DNA from: Anaerolineales bacterium
Lineage (GTDB): Bacteria; Chloroflexota; Anaerolineae; Anaerolineales; Villigracilaceae
Direction: 5' to 3'
Assembly (NCBI GenBank): GCA_017882065.1
Contig: JADGQD010000060.1
Span: forward strand, 1-10,052
DNA: 10,052 nucleotides
A program made the position numbers and the translations under genes. The notes below the pieces were generated by a model. That model was not told the DNA's origin, made no database searches, and saw only the letters and a program-made list of their open reading frames with translations. Below, one piece after another: positions 6,158 through 10,052 of the stretch. Each line of letters begins with the position of its first letter. The stretch's first letter is position 1.

Positions 6158-7669
6158 ATGGACATCAATAAAGAACTTTTTCAATCTTCCGAAGCCCTGA
6201 CTTTCGACGACGTTCTGGTCGTCCCGGCTTATAGCGAGATCCTGCCTGCCGAAGCAGATGTGACCGCTCGCCTTACCGCCGGGTTACGATTAAATATCCC
6301 CCTGCTCTCAGCAGCCATGGATACTGTCAGCGAGGCGCGCCTGGCGATTGCACTGGCGCACGAGGGTGGAATTGGGATTATCCATCGTAATCTGTCGCCG
6401 GAACAGCAGGCCAATGAAGTAGACAAGGTCAAGCGCTCGCAATCGGGTATGATTTCCGATCCGATCACGCTGCCACCGGAGGCTACCCTCCAACAGGCGG
6501 AAGACATCATGTCCACTTACAAGATCAGCGGTGTTCCTATTGTGGATCAGGAGAAGAGATTGGTGGGTATCCTGACCAACCGCGATATCCGTTTCGTCGA
6601 ACCATCCGATTTTGGCCAACCAATCAGCAAGTTCATGACTCCCCAGCCACTGGTCACGGCACCTGTTGGAATTTCACGCCAGGATGCCAAAGCCATTCTC
6701 CAGAAGCACCGCATCGAAAAGCTCCCGCTGGTGGATGATGCTGGTCATCTGCAAGGGCTGCTGACCGTCAAGGACATCCAGAAAGAGCGCGACTATCCCA
6801 GCGCGGCCCACGACGAGCGCGGCCGCCTGTTGGTTGGAGCTGCCGTCGGCGTTGGCGCGGACCTCGAAACGCGGGTTGGAGTTCTGGCGGATGCCGGTGT
6901 GGACGTAGTCATCATTGACACCGCTCACGGTCATTCCAAGGGAGTGCTTAATGCCATCCGCCGTGTTCATCAGAAGTGGCCAAAACTCCCGGTCATCGCC
7001 GGGAACGTTGTTACCGCAGAAGGGACGAAAGCGCTGATCGAGGCCGGAGCAGCCGCTGTCAAGGTGGGAGTCGGTGCCGGGTCTATTTGCACGACACGCG
7101 TCGTTGCCGGGGCCGGGATGCCGCAGTTGTCTGCCATCTACATTTGTTCCCAGGCAGCCCGCCCGTTCAACATTCCTATCATCGCCGATGGCGGGATCAA
7201 GTTTAGCGGTGAGATTGTCAAGGCTATCGTCGCTGGGGCAGATACGGTCATGTTGGGCAGCCTGTTGGCGGGTCTGGATGAGTCACCGGGTGAGGTGGTT
7301 TTGCTCGAAGGGCGGCGTTTCAAAGAATACCGCGGTATGGGCAGTTTGGGCGCCATGCAAGGTTATGGTAAGGACCGCTATGCCAGCGGGCAGGGCGGCC
7401 CTTCGACTTCGCTTGGGGTCGAAGCTGGAAAACTCGTCCCGGAGGGAATCGAGGGACGCGTGCCGTTCAAGGGTCAGTTGCACGATTTCGTTTACCAACT
7501 GGTCGGCGGGCTGCGCTCCGGGATGGGGTACGCAGGTGCGAGGTCCCTGGACGATTTGCGAACAAAAACCAGGCTGGTGCGCATCACCAATGCCGGTCTG
7601 ATTGAGAGCCATCCACACGATGTCATCATCACGAAAGAAGCACCGAATTATCAGTTGACCCAGGATTGA
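6158..7669 (+). CDS. guaB: Inosine-5'-monophosphate dehydrogenase
   Basis: GuaB oxidises IMP to XMP with NAD+, the committed step of GTP synthesis; it is a cytosolic tetramer. The product has 503 residues, a little above the usual 485-490. The N-terminal barrel part begins SSEALTFDDVLVVPAYSEI. A CBS-domain pair occupies about 98-212 and is a likely nucleotide-sensing module. The catalytic loop GVGAGSICTTR carries nucleophile Cys311 (the common GPGS is GAGS here). IADGGIKFSGEIVKA and YRGMGSLGAM bind the nucleotide. The mobile flap has the catalytic Arg407-Tyr408 pair (KDRY) and continues to KLVPEGIEGRVPFKG. Between them the segment ASGQGGPSTSLGVEAG is about 8-10 residues longer than I recall in E. 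coli or Bacillus, and it contains a repeat-like insert (see 7399-7425). All catalytic residues are present, so the enzyme should be active. It is transcribed divergently from the surface-protein unit. A small coding region follows after 1 nt. Confidence 0.97.
   Translation: MDINKELFQSSEALTFDDVLVVPAYSEILPAEADVTARLTAGLRLNIPLLSAAMDTVSEARLAIALAHEGGIGIIHRNLSPEQQANEVDKVKRSQSGMISDPITLPPEATLQQAEDIMSTYKISGVPIVDQEKRLVGILTNRDIRFVEPSDFGQPISKFMTPQPLVTAPVGISRQDAKAILQKHRIEKLPLVDDAGHLQGLLTVKDIQKERDYPSAAHDERGRLLVGAAVGVGADLETRVGVLADAGVDVVIIDTAHGHSKGVLNAIRRVHQKWPKLPVIAGNVVTAEGTKALIEAGAAAVKVGVGAGSICTTRVVAGAGMPQLSAIYICSQAARPFNIPIIADGGIKFSGEIVKAIVAGADTVMLGSLLAGLDESPGEVVLLEGRRFKEYRGMGSLGAMQGYGKDRYASGQGGPSTSLGVEAGKLVPEGIEGRVPFKGQLHDFVYQLVGGLRSGMGYAGARSLDDLRTKTRLVRITNAGLIESHPHDVIITKEAPNYQLTQD
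7399..7425 (+). repeat. Repeat-like insert in the guaB flap
   Basis: The core CCCTTCGACTTCGCTTGGGG followed by TCGAAGC contains the interrupted inverted pair CTTCGA/TCGAAG. It encodes PSTSLGVEA (residues from 415) in frame. From memory, CCTTCGACTTCGCT-type sequence is a common dispersed repeat in Chloroflexota and other environmental bacteria, recognisable in proteins as PSTSL or PFDFAQ strings. Genome copy number is not testable here. Confidence 0.55.
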
Positions 7670-7670
7670 A

Positions 7671-7881
7671 ATGAAAAAACGATTGATCAGGCTGTGGAAG
7701 TCCGGCAAAGAAATTGCTGCCAGCCAGGCCGACCGGGCGCTGGAGCATACCTGTTCCGGGCTTTTTGGAAGATGCTGGTCAAACGTTTTACTGCTTCTAT
7801 AAATACGTGAACTTTGAACAATCAAAATACAGGGACCTTCGGCAGCAATTTGGGTTTACATCTTTGCGCAGTACCCTGTAA
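7671..7881 (+). pseudogene. Small coding region, probably frameshifted at a T5 run
   Basis: An ATG 1 nt after the guaB stop, with CAGGA (7661-7665) placed 5 nt upstream, opens a 43-residue frame beginning MKKRLIRLWKSGKEIAASQA and ending at TAA 7800-7802. The next frame over from about 7762 continues as LEDAGQTFYCFYKYVNFEQ and on to LRSTL, ending at TAA 7879-7881. It too looks like real protein, rich in aromatic and charged residues. Removing one T from the run at 7762-7766 joins both into one 69-residue protein. I do not recognise the family. The break may be a real mutation, a slip-site frameshift or a sequencing error. Alternatively only the 43-residue peptide is made. Translational coupling to guaB is likely if it is expressed. 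This accounts for most of the 304-nt gap before the next gene. Confidence 0.45.
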
Positions 7882-7906
7882 GTGAGCAATTGCTATCGGA
7901 ATAACA

Positions 7907-7934
7907 TGCACAATTTCTAAGTTTCCCGTATAAT
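7907..7934 (+). promoter_or_regulatory. Promoter of the Roadblock gene
   Basis: A perfect -10 box TATAAT at 7929-7934 is preceded at 16 nt by TGCACA (7907-7912, 4/6 to TTGACA). Transcription would begin near 7941, giving a leader of about 33 nt with GGAG (7962-7965) placed 8 nt before the ATG at 7974. It shows that the gene can be expressed independently of guaB. Confidence 0.62.
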
Positions 7935-7973
7935 GAGAGCATCTTCTGAAAATTGTCCTCCGGAGTTCCAATA

Positions 7974-8348
7974 ATGGGTCAAAATCGCAGCGAACAGATG
8001 GTCAACCGCTTGCACTCCATGCAGGCCGCCGCGCCGGACATTGAAGCTTCTGCAGTTGTTTCTGTGGACGGGTTGATCATGGCCTCGGCCCTGCCAGCTG
8101 AAGTGGAAGAAGACCGCGTCTCGGCCATGTCGGCGGCCATGCTCAGCCTGGGCCAACGCATTGCCGAGGAACTGGGCCGCGGCGGCTTGAACCAGGTGTA
8201 TATCAAGGGCAGCAATGGATTTATTGTCCTGACTTCAGTCGGTTCAGAAGCTGTGTTGACTGTGCTGGCCCGCCAGGATGGCAAGCTTGGTCTCATTTTC
8301 CTGGAAATGCGCCGGGCCGCAGAGGACCTGGTCAAACTGGTCGGATGA
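7974..8348 (+). CDS. Roadblock/LC7 domain protein (MglB-like)
   Basis: This single-domain Roadblock/LC7 protein of 124 residues covers almost the full length of the fold. Characteristic strings are ASAVVSVDGLIMASALP, MSAAMLSLGQRIAEELGRG, QVYIKGSNGFIVL and LGLIFLEMRRAAEDL. Proteins of this family form dimers and act as GTPase-activating or scaffolding partners of small Ras-like GTPases such as MglA in bacteria, in polarity, motility or signalling. No GTPase gene lies in the window, so its partner must be encoded elsewhere or its role differs. The ATG at 7974 is preferred over an in-frame TTG at 7953 because of GGAG (7962-7965) and because homology starts after it. It has its own promoter and a downstream hairpin, so it may be a one-gene transcript. 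It has no signal peptide or membrane segment. Confidence 0.93.
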   Translation: MGQNRSEQMVNRLHSMQAAAPDIEASAVVSVDGLIMASALPAEVEEDRVSAMSAAMLSLGQRIAEELGRGGLNQVYIKGSNGFIVLTSVGSEAVLTVLARQDGKLGLIFLEMRRAAEDLVKLVG

Positions 8349-8390
8349 AGCTGATTTTCTCGCGCACATTAAGCTACGTACGTCAACCCG

Positions 8391-8437
8391 CGTGGGGAGG
8401 ACGCCACTCAATGGCCCTCCCCACGTCCTTTGTTTTT
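8391..8437 (+). terminator. Terminator-like hairpin before pyrG, possible attenuator
   Basis: A 10-bp perfect stem (8391-8400 with 8416-8425) continues, past a 2-nt bulge, into a 4-bp GCCA/TGGC stem with a 5-nt loop. TCCTTTGTTTTT follows, giving a U-rich tail. It begins 42 nt after the Roadblock stop and ends 11 nt before the pyrG ATG. It could end the Roadblock transcript. Because no promoter is evident between it and pyrG, it could also control read-through into pyrG. An alternative 6-bp pairing, AGGACG (8398-8403) with CGTCCT (8424-8429), overlaps the stem. The pyrG ribosome site GAGAGG (8438-8443) directly follows the U-tail. Confidence 0.75.
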
Positions 8438-8448
8438 GAGAGGTGAGC

Positions 8449-10052
8449 ATGCCCACAAAATACATCTTCTTCACTGGTGGTGTTGTCAGTTCGGTTGGGA
8501 AAGGTGTGACCGCTGCGGCGACCGGCCTGTTGCTCAAATCACGCGGTTTCAAGGTTACGGTCCAGAAACTCGACCCGTACATTAACGTGGACCCCGGTAC
8601 GATGTCTCCTTACCAGCACGGCGAAGTCTATGTACTGGACGACGGAGCGGAAACGGACCTGGACCTGGGTCACTACGAACGGTTCGTGGATATCCGCCTG
8701 GGCCGCTTCAACAACTTCACCACCGGACAGGTATATGCCGAGGTGATTGGCAAGGAACGCCACGGGGACTACCTGGGCGGCACCATCCAGGTCATCCCGC
8801 ACATCACCAACGAAATCAAGCGCCGCATCGGACTGGTGGCCAAAGAAACCGGGGCGGAGGTTGTCATCCTTGAGATCGGCGGTACGGTGGGCGATATCGA
8901 GTCTCAGCCGTTCTTGGAGGCCCTGCGCCAGTTGCGTAACGAGGTGGGACGCGAGAATACGTTCTTTGTCCATGTGACCTGGCTTCCGTACATCGGCGCC
9001 ACCCAGGAACTCAAGACCAAACCGACCCAGCACTCGGTGGCGGCATTACGTTCGATCGGTATTTCTCCCAATATGATCATTGCCCGTTCGGATTACCCGG
9101 TTGAAGACGGCTTGTGTGACAAGATAGCCCTGTTCTGCGACGTAGACAAACTCGCGGTCGTCCCGATGGTCACCTCACAGGTATTGTATGAAGTTCCGCT
9201 TCTTCTCGAAGAAGCAGGGGTGGGGGACTACCTGGTGGAGCGGCTGGGACTCAAAGCCAGTGCAAAACCGGACTGGGGTCCGTGGCGGCGGTTGGTGGAG
9301 GAAGTCCGCAGGCCGAAACCGGTGGTAAAAATTGCCCTGGTTGGAAAGTATGTCGAGTTGAAGGATGCTTACATCTCGGTGCGGGAGGCCGTCAACCATG
9401 CAGCCCTGTCGCTGGGGCTGGAGGCAGATATCCAGTGGGTGCTCTCCAGCGATCTGGAGAAGGGCAAGGGCTGGGATCTCGTCAAATCGGCGGGCGGCAT
9501 TATCATCCCAGGGGGTTTCGGCTCACGGGGTATCGAAGGGAAAATCCAGGCGGCGAAATATGCCCGCGAGGACAAAGTCCCTTATCTGGGTCTGTGCCTG
9601 GGGATGCAGGTGATGTGCGTGGAGTTCGCCCGGGATGTGCTCGGCTACGAAGACGCCAACTCGACCGAATTTGACCGCAGCACAGCCCATCCGGTGATTG
9701 ATCTGATGCTGGAACAGCGCGCTATCACCGACATGGGCGGCACCATGCGCCTGGGGCTGTACCCCTGCGTGCTCCAGCCGGGGACGAAAGCCGCCGCAGC
9801 TTACGGTGAGAAGCAGGTGGAGGAGCGCCACCGTCATCGCTGGGAGTTCAATAACACGTATCGGGAAGAATTCGAAAAAGCCGGGATGGCCTTCTCCGGC
9901 ATTTCACCGGATGGCTTGCTGGTGGAAATTGCCGAACTCAAAGACCATCCCTACATGGTTGGCAGCCAGTTCCATCCGGAGTTTCTTTCCCGCCCGATGC
10001 GCCCGCACCCGTTATTTGTGGGATTGCTGAAGGCGGCGGGGGAAAAAGCAGG
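8449..10052 (+). CDS. pyrG: CTP synthase, 3' end cut by window edge
   Basis: PyrG makes CTP from UTP using ATP and glutamine, the last step of pyrimidine nucleotide synthesis; it works as a cytosolic tetramer and can form filaments. The 534 visible codons are nearly the whole protein (family about 535-550 residues). The N-terminal synthetase domain begins YIFFTGGVVSSVGKGV with the P-loop Lys18. It continues through KLDPYINVDPGTMSP, HGEVYVLDDGAETDLDLGHYERF (metal/ATP binding) and ELKTKPTQHSV (UTP/CTP binding). The C-terminal class I glutaminase domain has the oxyanion region IIPGGFGSRG, nucleophile Cys383 in LGLCLGMQ, and His509 and Glu511 in FHPEF. The catalytic triad is complete and the frame is unbroken to the edge. 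The ATG at 8449 follows GAGAGG by 5 nt and matches the family start. Expression may depend on read-through of the hairpin just upstream. GTP, made downstream of GuaB, activates this enzyme, a metabolic link to the neighbouring guaB. Confidence 0.98.
   Translation, partial: MPTKYIFFTGGVVSSVGKGVTAAATGLLLKSRGFKVTVQKLDPYINVDPGTMSPYQHGEVYVLDDGAETDLDLGHYERFVDIRLGRFNNFTTGQVYAEVIGKERHGDYLGGTIQVIPHITNEIKRRIGLVAKETGAEVVILEIGGTVGDIESQPFLEALRQLRNEVGRENTFFVHVTWLPYIGATQELKTKPTQHSVAALRSIGISPNMIIARSDYPVEDGLCDKIALFCDVDKLAVVPMVTSQVLYEVPLLLEEAGVGDYLVERLGLKASAKPDWGPWRRLVEEVRRPKPVVKIALVGKYVELKDAYISVREAVNHAALSLGLEADIQWVLSSDLEKGKGWDLVKSAGGIIIPGGFGSRGIEGKIQAAKYAREDKVPYLGLCLGMQVMCVEFARDVLGYEDANSTEFDRSTAHPVIDLMLEQRAITDMGGTMRLGLYPCVLQPGTKAAAAYGEKQVEERHRHRWEFNNTYREEFEKAGMAFSGISPDGLLVEIAELKDHPYMVGSQFHPEFLSRPMRPHPLFVGLLKAAGEKA

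Noticed and set aside
7283..7825. 180-codon open frame on the - strand across the guaB end
   Set aside because: It is mostly antisense to the conserved guaB C-terminus and has no recognisable protein family. It was not accepted as a gene even though its first part overlaps the poorly defined 7671-7881 region.
7886..7893. GCAATTGC palindrome as an operator
   Set aside because: It is short, single and common by chance; nothing else supports a binding site.

Overview
The window is ordinary chromosomal DNA, densely packed with genes and moderately GC-rich. It most resembles a member of the Chloroflexota, probably Anaerolineae. This is an inference from the protein flavour (a lone MglB-like Roadblock protein, an IMP dehydrogenase with a GYGKDRY flap, a Ser/Thr/Pro-linker surface protein) and from several palindromic and short tandem repeats between and inside genes. 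No rRNA, tRNA, CRISPR array, IS element or phage gene was seen.

Layout, left to right. The 3' part of a CDGSH iron-sulfur protein gene runs off the left edge (+). It is followed by a perfect 20-bp-arm palindrome and a metallo-beta-lactamase-fold hydrolase (+). A strong intrinsic terminator then closes a leftward three-gene unit: a signal-peptide/Ig-like/Thr-Pro linker/TM surface protein, then pth (peptidyl-tRNA hydrolase) 2 nt later, then mfd (transcription-repair coupling factor). A nested palindromic repeat separates pth from mfd and supplies the pth stop codon. From the divergent 156-bp region at 6002-6157, the rightward genes are guaB (IMP dehydrogenase), a small apparently frameshifted gene, a Roadblock/LC7 protein with its own consensus promoter, a terminator-like hairpin, and pyrG (CTP synthase), cut off by the right edge within a few residues of its expected end.

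Functionally, guaB and pyrG make GTP and CTP precursors, while pth and mfd maintain translation and transcription/repair. The Roadblock protein is probably a small-GTPase regulator, but no GTPase gene is in view. I see no defence system, biosynthetic cluster or other clearly new system. The most unusual feature is repeat material in or touching conserved genes. Mfd carries a 4 x 9-bp tandem repeat and a 5 x 7-bp tandem repeat in its reading frame. IMP dehydrogenase carries a GPSTSLG-type repeat-like insert in its catalytic flap. A palindrome forms the end of pth and the whole 5' flank of mfd. The hairpin directly before pyrG, with no obvious promoter after it, is a candidate attenuator.
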